From Cobetia sp. L2A1 (GTDB taxonomy: Bacteria; Pseudomonadota; Gammaproteobacteria; Pseudomonadales; Halomonadaceae): DNA of 64,000 nt. The notes below the pieces were generated by a model. The model searched no databases. It saw only the letters and a program-made list of their open reading frames with translations, and was not told the origin of the DNA. Positions 42,270 through 51,619 of the stretch are shown here, one piece after another; positions within the stretch are counted from its first letter, which is position 1, and the number at the start of each line of letters is the position of its first letter. The stretch spans positions 2,108,001 to 2,172,000 of the forward strand of contig NZ_CP047025.1 in assembly GCF_009796845.1 (NCBI RefSeq), given 5' to 3'. Position numbers and translations under genes: made by a program.

Positions 42270-44795
42270 TCAAGTCAATGCAATCCGCAGTCGTTTATCT
42301 CCCAGTCCACGTGCAATGATCAGTTCTCCTTGTGCCAGTATATTCCACTGAGAAGTTGACGCATCCCAGAAATTGAATAAACGAGGATCACACTTGATGG
42401 ATACAGTCCCCTGATTCCCCGCTGACACATCCACGCCTTGATAACCCACCAGGCGTATTGGTTGATGATCATCATCTGGTCTGAAGTAGACCTGCACTGT
42501 TTCCCGAGAATCCATGGCGCCTGTATTCGATAGCGTTACCTTTACAACACATTCACTCCCGGGAATATAGGAACATACACTGACGTTTTCGTAGTTCCAT
42601 ACGCCATATCCCAACCCACTGCCAAACCAGAACAAGGGGGCTGGCGAAATGTCCTTGTCATAGCCACGATAACCTATACAGGATTTTTCCTCATATACCA
42701 GATTCAAGTTGTCATCGGGTTGAACGGACCACGCGGGAGATGCACCATCCTCAATGGGATAGCAAGTCACAAGTCGTCCAGTAGGTTCACTACTGCCGAC
42801 AATGACATCTGCTATCGCATGTCCGCCCTCTTGGCCTGGCAAGCCGGCAATCAGGATGGCATCGACATCATCTGCCCATGGCATCAAGACAGGGGTGGCT
42901 GCATTGACGATGACAATGGTCTTCTTGGCCACATTGGCGACACGAGCGACCATTTCATTCTGTCGTCCCGGTAGCGAAAGAGTTGCCTTGTCAGCACCTT
43001 CTGTCTCTGCCTCATCCGTAAGCCCGACCATGACGATAGCAATATCTGACGTTCTCGCGCTATTTTCGGCCGCGATCAGAGCCTCTTCATCAGTATGTCT
43101 TCTCGGGATTGCCGCCAGTGCAAACAGTCCTTGAGACGTCATTTCAAACATATGACTTTCATCAGGAAGGGAGATGTTCAGTTTCTGCTCCAGTTCATGA
43201 CGCCAATCGATGATATTGAGATCCAGTGTTGCTCTGAGAATCTTGCCGCCTACGCGGGTAAACAGACGTGTGGTAGAAGCAGGACATATGACAGATTCAC
43301 CCGGGTCAAAACTCTTGTAGGAAAGTTTTTCAGAATAGGATTCATCATCAATCGTGATGGTCCATGAACCTGCACCGATACCTCCTACCTCCCAGTCAGA
43401 ACATGTCTTTGATAACCGGGTTTCAAAGATGATTCTATGCGGAAATTCTTTCACGCCATCTTCGCGTTCCAGAGTGATGGCAGCGCTGCCTTCTGACCAG
43501 GATCTCATTACCTCGTCATTTTCATCCAGGAAAACAACATGCATACCCGGCTGCCCACTCTGAGGGTCAGAAATGTACTGAGTATCAGCAGGCAAGGGTC
43601 GCTCACGAACCTCCACTCCATCGACGATTTCAAGTTCAGTCTCCAACTGCTGAGCCAGCGCATCAGCCAGTGAAATCTGGTGAGGAGGATTGACCTTGGC
43701 AGACCCACCGCCCATGCATACCGTATCAATGGCATGTCGACCTATCAGCGATATCTTTTTATCGACGTCTGACAGGGCATTGTTGAGTGGCAATACATCA
43801 TTGTTGTAAAGAAGCGTCATTCCGCGTGACGCGATACGGCGCAATTGTTGTCTTCTTTGATCAGCATCGGGAGCGAGACATGAGTCATGAGAGTCGAATT
43901 TGGTATCAGAGTCCAACTTGCCTGCTCGATCAGCCAGCAGCAATAATCTACTGACATGCTCATCCACGGTGCTTTCAAGCACAGCGCCGCTTTCCACGGC
44001 GGATATAAGACGTTGCTTCCAGGGACCACCGGGGCCTGGCATCACCAGATCCAATCCTCCATTGACGGAAGAAACAGTTGATTTGGTCGCATACCAATCA
44101 CTCATTATCAATCCGTCCCACCGCCACTCACCTTTCACGATGGTATTCTTGATCTTGTCCTGAGACGATGCCGGCAAGCCATTCACATCATTGTAACCAG
44201 ACATCATTGACCAGACATTGGCATCTTGTACTACCATTTCAAAGGGTAAAAGATACAGTTCCCGAAGTGTGGATTCATCAACGACCGAGTTGACAAAATT
44301 GCGCAGAGTTTCTGATTCATTGGCGACCAGATGTTTCAGACACGCGCCAGTCCCGTTGTCCTGCATACCTTGCACATAGGCGGTGGCGGTGCGTCCTGTC
44401 AGATAGGGATCTTCAGAATAGGCTTCAAAAAGTCTCCCTCCCAAAGGGCTTCGATGCAAATTGATGGTAGGCCCAAGCACCACATCGACCCCTTGACGCG
44501 ACGCTTCCTCGGAGAGAATCACGCCCACTTCTCTTGCGATATCATCATCCCACGAGCTCGCGATCAAGGTGGCATTGGGCAGCAGTGCGACTTTATCGCC
44601 ATTGAGTGCCTTCAGCCCTCGTACACCTGTCGGTCCATCTGAAAATACCAGGGGCTGCAAGCCTATTGAGGTATTGCCGTGTAATGTGAACGCTGACTTT
44701 CCGCTCAACAACTCGACTTTTTCCGCAAGTGATAGCGTATTTATCTTGTCCGCATACTTGAGGGAACTGTTGTCAACAAAGACACTGGAGTTCAT
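42270..44795 (-). CDS. Glycoside hydrolase family 3 beta-glucosidase
   Basis: This enzyme releases glucose or a related sugar from beta-linked oligosaccharides or glucosides. It is 841 residues with no signal peptide, so it probably acts in the cytoplasm after import by the MFS partner. The catalytic TIM barrel is at residues about 20-300, with the nucleophile Asp233 in LIMSDWYATKST. A PA14-like beta insert lies near 390-540 (EVGGIGAGSWTITIDD), followed by the GH3 second domain (VMVGLTDEAETEGADK, GLPGQEGGHAIADVI) and a C-terminal fibronectin-III-like domain (VKVTLSNTGAMDSRETVQVY). The start lies one base from the MFS stop, so the two are translationally coupled. Codon use is less GC-rich than in most neighbours. 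Confidence 0.9.
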   Translation of the reverse strand: MNSSVFVDNSSLKYADKINTLSLAEKVELLSGKSAFTLHGNTSIGLQPLVFSDGPTGVRGLKALNGDKVALLPNATLIASSWDDDIAREVGVILSEEASRQGVDVVLGPTINLHRSPLGGRLFEAYSEDPYLTGRTATAYVQGMQDNGTGACLKHLVANESETLRNFVNSVVDESTLRELYLLPFEMVVQDANVWSMMSGYNDVNGLPASSQDKIKNTIVKGEWRWDGLIMSDWYATKSTVSSVNGGLDLVMPGPGGPWKQRLISAVESGAVLESTVDEHVSRLLLLADRAGKLDSDTKFDSHDSCLAPDADQRRQQLRRIASRGMTLLYNNDVLPLNNALSDVDKKISLIGRHAIDTVCMGGGSAKVNPPHQISLADALAQQLETELEIVDGVEVRERPLPADTQYISDPQSGQPGMHVVFLDENDEVMRSWSEGSAAITLEREDGVKEFPHRIIFETRLSKTCSDWEVGGIGAGSWTITIDDESYSEKLSYKSFDPGESVICPASTTRLFTRVGGKILRATLDLNIIDWRHELEQKLNISLPDESHMFEMTSQGLFALAAIPRRHTDEEALIAAENSARTSDIAIVMVGLTDEAETEGADKATLSLPGRQNEMVARVANVAKKTIVIVNAATPVLMPWADDVDAILIAGLPGQEGGHAIADVIVGSSEPTGRLVTCYPIEDGASPAWSVQPDDNLNLVYEEKSCIGYRGYDKDISPAPLFWFGSGLGYGVWNYENVSVCSYIPGSECVVKVTLSNTGAMDSRETVQVYFRPDDDHQPIRLVGYQGVDVSAGNQGTVSIKCDPRLFNFWDASTSQWNILAQGELIIARGLGDKRLRIALT

Positions 44796-44796
44796 G

Positions 44797-46098
44797 TCAT
44801 TTCACCTTTTTAATCGGAAGTATTGTAATAGCCCCCAATAAACCGGAGACCCCAGCTACAATCAACAGGAGATGATAATTCGGATCCCCTGAGGTTATAT
44901 TCAATAGTATTGCTCCGATCAGAGGGGCCAAGGACTGAGGTAATACTGCGGCCATGTTGAATACGCCCAAGTCCTTGCCACATCGATCAGGATTGGGGAG
45001 CACCTCCAGGACAAGCGCCATATCAACACTGGTATAAATACCAAAGGCTGCGCCCAACAAGGCTTCGGCAATATAAAACTGCGTTACAGAATCAAGATGA
45101 ATCAACGAATAGGTGCCTATCGAGAATATGACGAGAGATGCAAAGACGAAGATTTTCCGTTTCCCCAATCTGTCTGATATCTTGCCTGCCAGGTAGCCAC
45201 AAACTACAAGACAAATGGTATAAGCCAGCACTCCATTGAACACTATATCCACGGCATTGTTTTCTGAACTGAAGTGTTCTATTACGTACGGCAAGCGATA
45301 GGTCGTGAAAAGAAAGGTAGAGAAGATGACAAGGAAACGGGAAAGCCAGGCATAGCCAAAATCAGAGTGCTGCACAGGATTGATCCAAAACGCTTTCAGC
45401 AAATCCTTGAGATGAAATTCTGTCGCCACCTCTTCATTGGGTGGATCTTTCAATATCAGGGCATACCCCAGCATTCCAGCAACCCCGATGAAAGCAGGTA
45501 CCATGAACAGCAGGAACATGTCATCCGACAGCTTGCTGGCTAACCACGCAGCGGCAAGAACCCCAACATTCTGGGCAATGCCTATTACCGCAGAGACTTT
45601 TCCGTATTGAGTACGTGGTAATTGATCGGATAGTGTTGCAATGAATGGTCCAAATGCTGCATTGGCCCCTAATTGTGCACAAAACCATCCTATCAATAGA
45701 ACGGAGGTGCTATTTGCCAGGCTTATCATATAAAGAGATAACGCCATAAACAGCACGCCACCCACGATCCAGGGGCGTCTACGACCATATCTTGACCGGG
45801 TACGATCTGAAAGATAACCAAACAATACATTGCCTATCAGTGCTGCTATGGCGCCAATCCCCAGCACATTCCCGACAATATTGGTTATTTGCAGTGGGTC
45901 GCTGGAAAGCGTCTTTGCTTTCAAGACCATTGACACCATGACAGGGCCCAATAACGCAACAAATAGGCAGAATTGTGCAAATCCCAATGCCGCTATGAAC
46001 ATCGCGCTCTTGGGCATTATGGCAGTGGCATCATAATTGACTAGAGAACGACTCTGATTACGATTGGGGACATAGATATTATTGTTGCTGTATGCCAT
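44797..46098 (-). CDS. MFS transporter, probable oligosaccharide/glucoside uptake
   Basis: This is a 433-residue major facilitator permease with twelve hydrophobic segments. The N-terminal leader is polar (NNNIYVPNRNQSRSLVNYDA). MFS motif A is DRTRSRYGRRRPWIVGG after TM2, which is typical of sugar transporters of the GPH or related groups, and it recurs in degenerate form as DRLGKRKIFVFAS. It is the first gene of a two-gene operon with the GH3 enzyme, so it probably imports the glucoside that enzyme cleaves. A TetR-like dyad lies upstream. The region has lower GC than the average of the window. Confidence 0.85.
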   Translation of the reverse strand: MAYSNNNIYVPNRNQSRSLVNYDATAIMPKSAMFIAALGFAQFCLFVALLGPVMVSMVLKAKTLSSDPLQITNIVGNVLGIGAIAALIGNVLFGYLSDRTRSRYGRRRPWIVGGVLFMALSLYMISLANSTSVLLIGWFCAQLGANAAFGPFIATLSDQLPRTQYGKVSAVIGIAQNVGVLAAAWLASKLSDDMFLLFMVPAFIGVAGMLGYALILKDPPNEEVATEFHLKDLLKAFWINPVQHSDFGYAWLSRFLVIFSTFLFTTYRLPYVIEHFSSENNAVDIVFNGVLAYTICLVVCGYLAGKISDRLGKRKIFVFASLVIFSIGTYSLIHLDSVTQFYIAEALLGAAFGIYTSVDMALVLEVLPNPDRCGKDLGVFNMAAVLPQSLAPLIGAILLNITSGDPNYHLLLIVAGVSGLLGAITILPIKKVK

Positions 46099-46159
46099 TT
46101 CCTTGCTCCTATGTGAGAAATCACAGCGGCACCAGGCTGGTAAAGCAACACTAGCAGTG

Positions 46160-46179
46160 AATAGTTAACAGTAACTATT
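46160..46179. promoter_or_regulatory. Probable TetR-family operator
   Basis: AATAGTTA-ACAG-TAACTATT is a perfect dyad with 8-bp arms and a 4-base spacer, 62 bp upstream of the MFS start codon. The size suits a TetR dimer such as that encoded at 41551-42204. Confidence 0.65.
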
Positions 46180-46297
46180 AACAAAAGGTATTTGCTCCAA
46201 ACGTCTTTACGACTTAAGACATAACGACGCAGGAAACTTTTGACAAATAATAAACCGAAGAATAAGCGTGAAACGGCGTATCTCTATATTTAACAAA

Positions 46298-46307
46298 GTT
46301 AATTAAC
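46298..46307. promoter_or_regulatory. Palindrome GTTAATTAAC
   Basis: A perfect 10-bp palindrome that shares the GTTAA half with the dyad at 46160-46179. It may be a second, weaker site. Confidence 0.3.
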
Positions 46308-46499
46308 CGAAAACCCCTACACCTACCAAGTTCTCAGTCTCTGAACACGACTCAACATCCACCACCTCTCACGCCCTTCAGGACCCACTCTCAGACAAAA
46401 GACCCTCTTTCAAAAAGCCTCCGCGATTTCCCTGCCTCCACGACGGCAAGGTTGTCGGGGGAACAACAGGTACTCGCTGACATCGCCAGCATCCGCCGC

Positions 46500-46536
46500 A
46501 ACGACACGCCCCTCTTCAGGATGGCGTGTCGTTTTT
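46500..46536 (+). terminator. Orphan plus-strand terminator before the nucleoside hydrolase gene
   Basis: A stem ACGACACGCC / GGCGTGTCGT is followed by TTTTT. The nearest plus-strand gene upstream ends thousands of bases away, so the signal may close a small RNA or act as an attenuator in the leader of the next gene. Confidence 0.6.
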
Positions 46537-46609
46537 GGATCAGGCATAAAGAGAGAGTGGGTCTAAGACCGCGACAAGACACAAGAACAACACAAAAAGG
46601 ACATCACCC

Positions 46610-47554
46610 ATGACACGCTCTGTCATTCTCGATTGCGACCCCGGCCACGACGATGCCATCTCGCTGATTCTGGCACTCAGCACTGCTGAGCTTGAGGTAT
46701 TGGCCGTCACCACCAGTGCCGGCAATCAGACGCCAAACAAGACACTCAACAACGCACTGCGCGTGCTGACTCTACTGGGGCGTCATGATATTCCGGTGGC
46801 AGGCGGCGCACCCAAGCCGCTGGCCCGTGAACTGATCATCGCGGACAACGTACATGGCGAAAGTGGCCTGGACGGCCCCAAACTACCCGACCCCGCCTTT
46901 GCACCGGTCAAGCAGACGGCTATCGAGCTGATGGCCGAGAAGGTGTGCGCATGTGAGCAGGCCGTCACCCTGGTGCCCACCGGCCCGCTGACCAATATCG
47001 CGCTGTTTCTTGCCGCTCACCCGGAGCTGCACTACAAGATCGACAGCATCGTGTTGATGGGCGGTGCGGCGGGTGTTGGCAACTGGACGCCTGCCGCCGA
47101 GTTCAACATCTTCGTTGACCCTGAAGCCGCTGACATGGTGTTCAAGTCTGGCCTGCCGATCGTGATGTGTGGACTGGATGTCACACATCAGGCGCAGATC
47201 ATGGACGAGGATATCGAGCGCTTTCGCACCATCGACAACCCTGCCGCCCAATGTGTCGCGGAGTTGCTCGACTTCTTCATGATCTACCACCGCGATCCGA
47301 AATGGGGCTTCACCGGCGCCCCACTGCATGACCCCTGTACCATCGCATGGTTGCTCCAACCGGAGCTGTTCACCGCGGTGGATTGCTGGGTCGGCGTCGA
47401 GACACAAGGCGAATATACCCAGGGCATGACCGTCGTCGACCGCTACCAGCTTACCGGCAAGCCGCACAACGCCAAGGTGCTGTTCGATATTGATCGAGAG
47501 GGGTTTGTGGCCTTCATCGTCAAGCAGTTGAAAGAGTATTCAAAAGCCAACTAG
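46610..47554 (+). CDS. rihA: Ribonucleoside hydrolase (RihA/IunH family)
   Basis: This enzyme splits ribonucleosides into free base and ribose in the cytoplasm, using a bound Ca2+. It is 314 residues, the standard length. The metal site DCDPGHDDA is at residues 8-16 (Asp10, Asp14, Asp15), followed by [29 protein letters not shown], the [13 protein letters not shown] and [17 protein letters not shown] motifs, and [10 protein letters not shown] with the final metal Asp. The Shine-Dalgarno AAAAAGGA precedes the ATG. The symbol rihA is by similarity; base preference (pyrimidine or purine) is uncertain. The ribose produced could be used with RbsD, though no ribokinase is visible in the window. Confidence 0.9.
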   Translation: MTRSVILDCDPGHDDAISLILALSTAELEVLAVTTSAGNQTPNKTLNNALRVLTLLGRHDIPVAGGAPKPLARELIIADNVHGESGLDGPKLPDPAFAPVKQTAIELMAEKVCACEQAVTLVPTGPLTNIALFLAAHPELHYKIDSIVLMGGAAGVGNWTPAAEFNIFVDPEAADMVFKSGLPIVMCGLDVTHQAQIMDEDIERFRTIDNPAAQCVAELLDFFMIYHRDPKWGFTGAPLHDPCTIAWLLQPELFTAVDCWVGVETQGEYTQGMTVVDRYQLTGKPHNAKVLFDIDREGFVAFIVKQLKEYSKAN

Positions 47555-47639
47555 CGTCATGAAGCGCGCCGCTTCAGACTTAGCGTCAATAGATTCAGCG
47601 CCAATGGTTCCAGCGCCAATCAATACGTGAGGCATTGCC

Positions 47640-49298
47640 ATGCAAAACGCTCGAGGCCACGATCATGACGATACGTTCGATTACGACTATATCGTCGTGG
47701 GCTCCGGGTTTGGTGGTTCGGTCTGTGCGCATCGCCTCACTGAGAAAGGCTATGACGTCGGCATCATGGAACAGGGCAAGCGTTGGACACCTGACAGCAT
47801 GCCTCGCTCCAACTGGCATATCAGACACTGGCTGTGGCGGCCCATGCTGGGCCTGCGCGGCTTTTTCACCATGAGCTTCTTTCGCCATGTCATCGTGCTG
47901 CATGGCAATGCCGTGGGCGGCGGCTCCATCACCTATGCACAAACCCTGCTCGTGCCGCCCGACAAGGTGTGGGACAACGGCCAATGGGCGGCGCTCAATG
48001 ACTGGCATGCCGTGATGCCGGGGCACTACGCCACCGCCAAGAAGATGCTTGGCGTCACCACCAATCAGATCATCGCGCCGGCCGATCTCGGCCTGAAACG
48101 CATGGCGGAAGTCGCCGGCTGCGAAGACACCTGGTACCCCACCGACGTCGGTATCTTCTTTGGCCCCGAAGGAAGTCATGACAAGGCCGCGCTCGGCACG
48201 GCGTATCCAGACCCCTACTTCGATGGCGAAGGCCCCGAAAGGCACAGCTGCATCGGCTGTGGCGGCTGCATGATGGGCTGCCAACATGGTGCCAAGAACA
48301 CACTGGACAAGAACTACCTGTATCTGGCCGAGAAGCACGGCGCCAAGATGCATGCTGAAACCAAGGTGATCGATGTCGTGCCGCTCAATGGCAAGGCAGA
48401 TGGAGAAGACGGTTATGCGGTGACAACGGTGCCTTCCACCTTTGCCGGGCTGACTCTTGGTAGAGGCAAGCGCACGTTCACCTGCCACTCCATCGTCTTT
48501 TCCGGCTCATCACTTGGCACGCAGGAGTTGCTGTTCACGCTCAAGGACAGGGGCTCATTGCCGAACATCTCGGCGGCACTGGGTCAGCGAGTGCGCACCA
48601 ATGCGGAGTCTCTGATCAGCTGTCGTATCCCGGATAGCGAGGCCGACATGTCGAAAGGTATCGCCATCGGCTCTGGCATTCATATTGATGAATACACGCA
48701 CATTGAAGCCACCCGCTACCCTGCCGGCTCTGACTTCATGGGGTTGCTGTTTACCGCGATGGCCAAGGGCAAGCCCGGCTGGACACGCCCTTTTTCATGG
48801 CTGAGCGCAATGGGAAAACTCTTCGTCGCCAACCCACTGCGCGCGATGAAATTCCAGCTACCGTGGAGATTCGCAAAAGAAACGATCATCTTCCTGTGCA
48901 TGCAGACGGCAGATGGTCACCTCGACATGAAGCTGAAGCGGCTATGGTATTGGCCATTCCGCAAGGCGCTGGTGACTGAGGGCAAACGCATCGCCACCTT
49001 CATTCCTGAAGCGAATGATTTCGTCATCCGTGGCGCCAAGGCCATCGGCGCCATCCCCGGCAGCAGCTTCACCGAAGTACTGTTCAATATTCCGACGACA
49101 GCCCACTGCATGGGCGGCGCGGCCATGGCGGCCACTCCGGAGGAAGGCGTTTGCGATGGCCACAACCGCGTCTTCCACTACCAGAACATGCTGATCTGCG
49201 ACAGCTCAATGCTCGCCGCCAACCTCGGCGTCAACCCGAGCTTGACGATCACCGCGCTGACGGAACATGCCATGAGCCATGTTCCGATCAAAAGCTGA
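47640..49298 (+). CDS. GMC oxidoreductase, cholesterol-oxidase-like
   Basis: This is a flavin-dependent oxidoreductase of 552 residues without a signal peptide. The FAD-binding motif YDYIVVGSGFGGSVCAHRL spans residues about 15-33. A Cys cluster HSCIGCGGCMMGCQ followed by GAKNTLDKNYL is seen in the cholesterol oxidase-like subgroup of the GMC superfamily. The C-terminal segment MGGAAMAATPEEGVCDGH and the end (NLGVNPSLTITALTEHAM) are GMC hallmarks. The substrate is probably a sterol-like or other alcohol, but this is not established. It follows the nucleoside hydrolase by 85 bp with no obvious functional link. Confidence 0.82.
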   Translation: MQNARGHDHDDTFDYDYIVVGSGFGGSVCAHRLTEKGYDVGIMEQGKRWTPDSMPRSNWHIRHWLWRPMLGLRGFFTMSFFRHVIVLHGNAVGGGSITYAQTLLVPPDKVWDNGQWAALNDWHAVMPGHYATAKKMLGVTTNQIIAPADLGLKRMAEVAGCEDTWYPTDVGIFFGPEGSHDKAALGTAYPDPYFDGEGPERHSCIGCGGCMMGCQHGAKNTLDKNYLYLAEKHGAKMHAETKVIDVVPLNGKADGEDGYAVTTVPSTFAGLTLGRGKRTFTCHSIVFSGSSLGTQELLFTLKDRGSLPNISAALGQRVRTNAESLISCRIPDSEADMSKGIAIGSGIHIDEYTHIEATRYPAGSDFMGLLFTAMAKGKPGWTRPFSWLSAMGKLFVANPLRAMKFQLPWRFAKETIIFLCMQTADGHLDMKLKRLWYWPFRKALVTEGKRIATFIPEANDFVIRGAKAIGAIPGSSFTEVLFNIPTTAHCMGGAAMAATPEEGVCDGHNRVFHYQNMLICDSSMLAANLGVNPSLTITALTEHAMSHVPIKS

Positions 49299-49424
49299 TC
49301 TTCAGGATGCACAGTGTGGGAAGTGCCGGTGCGGGAAGTGAACAACGGCTGGTATCATTGGCCGCCTATATCGAATGACAAGTGACGAGTGACAAGCTTG
49401 ATTGATCAATACGGGAGAATATGA

Positions 49425-49652
49425 ATGAAACGAGTGTCACTCTTCAGCATGTCGAACTGCCCACACTGCAAGACAGCCAAGCAGTATCTGGAACAGCAGA
49501 AGATCGGCTTCCGATTGGTCGATGTCAGATCCCCAGCGGGACAGAAGGAATTCGCCAAGACAGGCTTTCGCAGCGTGCCCGTCCTGAAGATTGGTGATCA
49601 GTTCCTGAAGGGTTTCAGCGTGAAAGGCTTCAATCAGTTGTATAAAGAGTGA
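49425..49652 (+). CDS. Glutaredoxin-like protein
   Basis: This is a small thiol-disulfide protein of 75 residues. The active site CPHC is at residues 12-15 (SMSNCPHCKTAKQYL). The cis-Pro motif GFRSVPVLKIGDQFLKGFS follows and is of the NrdH/glutaredoxin type. The start ATG at 49425 has GGGAGAA eight bases upstream; an ATG at 49421 is in another frame. It is cytoplasmic and, by context, unlinked to neighbouring genes. Confidence 0.88.
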   Translation: MKRVSLFSMSNCPHCKTAKQYLEQQKIGFRLVDVRSPAGQKEFAKTGFRSVPVLKIGDQFLKGFSVKGFNQLYKE

Positions 49653-49738
49653 GTAAGTCACTCCCAGTATTATCTTTCTCAATAAGCTAATCAATATTCA
49701 TTTAACACCCACTTCATGGGCGGCGCGCTCAAGTGAAA

Positions 49739-49930
49739 TTACATAAAAAAGACATATATTGATATCAAAGAGACTAATATCGACAATATGAATATAGTCG
49801 TGGCCGTCCAGAACTTCCTTTTCTCCATGAGCAAAATTGCCAATACCGATGACATTAGAGGGTAGTTCATGCACTCAAATTCATTACCTATTTTTCTGAC
49901 ATATAAATGTACGCTAGAGTCAACTTCCAT
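49739..49930 (-). CDS. Possible small membrane protein
   Basis: A 63-residue open frame in AT-rich DNA. The C-terminal 30 residues are a hydrophobic segment (FWTATTIFILSILVSLISIY), preceded by a short polar part (MEVDSSVHLYVRKIGNEFE). A GGAGAAC sequence lies 16 bases before the ATG, too far to be convincing. I do not recognise it and coding status is uncertain. Confidence 0.35.
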   Translation of the reverse strand: MEVDSSVHLYVRKIGNEFECMNYPLMSSVLAILLMEKRKFWTATTIFILSILVSLISIYVFFM

Positions 49931-50155
49931 TTGCAATCATGTTTGTTCTCCGAGTGAGGACATAATCTCACAAATATAATGTCAACATTTACATTTAGCG
50001 ACTTGGCAATAACCTTACAGTCAATAGGCACGTATATTTTTATCGAGGCGTGGCCTTCGCATTATATTCACAAAATCCAGGATAGCATTTAGAATATATC
50101 AATCCAAGCCTGTGGGTATATTAATATTATTCTGTTATTATTTAAATAATGATAA

Positions 50156-50351
50156 TCACCCCACCTCATGCAATCTTTCAATATTCGCCGCCAGATCCGT
50201 AAATCTCTCCCCTTGGATATGCACGTGATCCTTCAGCGCCTGTTCCACAGCAACGGCTTGGATGGCGGCGACGATGGGTTCTTGTTCCGCGAAGGAGCTG
50301 TGCATGCGGTGGCGCACGTGCAGCTACAAGCGACGACAGGGCTTGAGGATG
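50156..50351 (-). pseudogene. Truncated duplicate of the GntR (MatR-like) gene
   Basis: The minus-strand translation ILKPCRRL-stop-LHVRHRMHSSFAE continues to QALKDHVHIQGERFTDL and ANIERLHE. This matches the last 65 or so residues of the intact regulator at 51620-52285. A stop codon (TAG) replaces the Gln of the intact copy, and a short deletion removes about four residues of the GDAAAA stretch. Similarity ends abruptly near 50351. It is a dead partial duplicate. Confidence 0.85.
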
Positions 50352-50569
50352 ACGTACTTCACGCATGATTGCTTTCAAGAAAGCACTAGATCTGCCTCGC
50401 TGCAACTATTCATTAGAATAATGAGATCAAACCCATCAGATAACTATTTGAATGTCATAATGATCATCATGTCTAGTGGCAGCGATGGCTTGGCCACCGA
50501 TTGGGAGGTCCGCTAGTATCGGTCGAACAAAAATACTGACCATCATGATCATCAGGGAATGAGATCAAT

Positions 50570-50977
50570 ATGAAGAAATGGAGCATTGGCGTTGTAGTGG
50601 TGGTATCAACCACCTTGGTATCGGCGGGATGCTACGCCTAGGGTGGCGCAGAGTTGGCAGTGGCAGGTGAATCCTGGCTGTCGATACTGAGAAGGCTGCC
50701 GGTGGAGTTGGCGTCGATGGCGGTCATGGTCGGGGCATTGCTCGTGACCATAAAAATCAGAAATCCCGCCATCTACTTCGCTCCGGCGTACCTGCAAGGC
50801 GTGCTACCGCTGCTCAAGTTGATACTGGTTGGACCAAGCTGGCTGGAGACAAGCACGACATCAGGGCTAGTGATGACACTTGGCCTGACAGTGGCCATCG
50901 AGTTGATGGTGGTGATGTTCGCGTTAACACTTCATCGCCTTTACAAGGCACGCCAAACTGTTAGCGCAAGTCAGTGA
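50570..50977 (+). pseudogene. Predicted membrane protein gene interrupted by an in-frame amber codon
   Basis: From the ATG at 50570 a leader MKKWSIGVVVVVSTTLVSAG (then CYA) is followed by TAG at 50639-50641. The same frame continues without break to 50977, encoding about three further hydrophobic segments (VELASMAVMVGALLVTIKI, LPLLKLILVG, LVMTLGLTVAIELMVVMFAL). Read together this is a 135-codon multipass protein with one nonsense codon; CAG to TAG is the simplest change. Separately, the downstream part could start at TTG 50654 or ATG 50718, or the 23-residue upstream piece could be a tiny lipoprotein. I prefer a recent nonsense mutation. Confidence 0.5.
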
Positions 50978-51034
50978 TTGAGGTGCTCTTCTTCACGCTG
51001 AGACTCAAGCGGATGGGGGATATTTCACCGGCAG

Positions 51035-51379
51035 TCATTCAGAGGTTTTATAGGCGAAGCCATCTATGATGTACGTTCTATCCAGGCAGGGCTCTCTAAT
51101 AAACTCACCCTGCTGCTTGATGATTTGTACGTAATTTGCCCCACGAGCCACTGCCTTTTCCCTCAGTATAATGACTGCTCCTTCAAAATCCCCTCGAGAG
51201 CCAAACAGGCCACAACCATGCCCATGCGTTGCTGTTATTGGGCCTAGATTGCGATATTTCCCGCTTGGTGCGACATTCTGAACATCAACTTCTAGCGTAG
51301 CCTGTTGCAGGCCCGACGGCCCTGCAGTACATGCAGAAAGCATCAATACTGAGACGGAAGCCATTGCCATTCGTAACAT
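51035..51379 (-). CDS. Small lipoprotein, DUF4156/RcsF-like
   Basis: This is a 114-residue predicted lipoprotein from the ATG at 51379; a GTG at 51388 is the alternative. The signal MLRMAMASVSVLMLSAC places the lipid Cys at residue 17. The mature region has the arrangement of the DUF4156/RcsF-like group of envelope lipoproteins: GHGCGLFGSRGDFEGAVIIL, AVARGANYVQI and a late Cys (EFIREPCLDRTYII). The paired Cys residues could form a disulfide. Role unknown; relatives take part in envelope stress sensing. Confidence 0.7.
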   Translation of the reverse strand: MLRMAMASVSVLMLSACTAGPSGLQQATLEVDVQNVAPSGKYRNLGPITATHGHGCGLFGSRGDFEGAVIILREKAVARGANYVQIIKQQGEFIREPCLDRTYIIDGFAYKTSE

Positions 51380-51619
51380 AAAAACCACCTGATGACTGGC
51401 ATATGATTCATATATAAAATCAATAAATCGTATAAATACCTATAAATTCTCCACACCCTACAAGACGCAGGGTACAGCATTTTACTGACAAGCAATACAC
51501 GTAATATCGAACGATAATGCCCACCTTGATATTTTATGACATCAAAACTCTGTATTACGTGCAAAACCCTGTAAATAAATTAAAAAATATCAATATCAAT
51601 AAATGGCCGATCATTTACT

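Larger units (their letters stand above)
46099..46609. promoter_or_regulatory. Intergenic region, sugar operon / nucleoside hydrolase
   Basis: The 511-bp gap holds the TetR-type dyad (46160-46179), a second palindrome (46298-46307) and an orphan plus-strand terminator (46500-46536). No protein gene is seen. Confidence 0.5.

Noticed and set aside
50144..50157. Fur-box-like sequence AATAATGATAATCA
   Set aside because: Only two of three hexamers fit, the region is very AT-rich and no intact iron gene is adjacent, so it may be chance.
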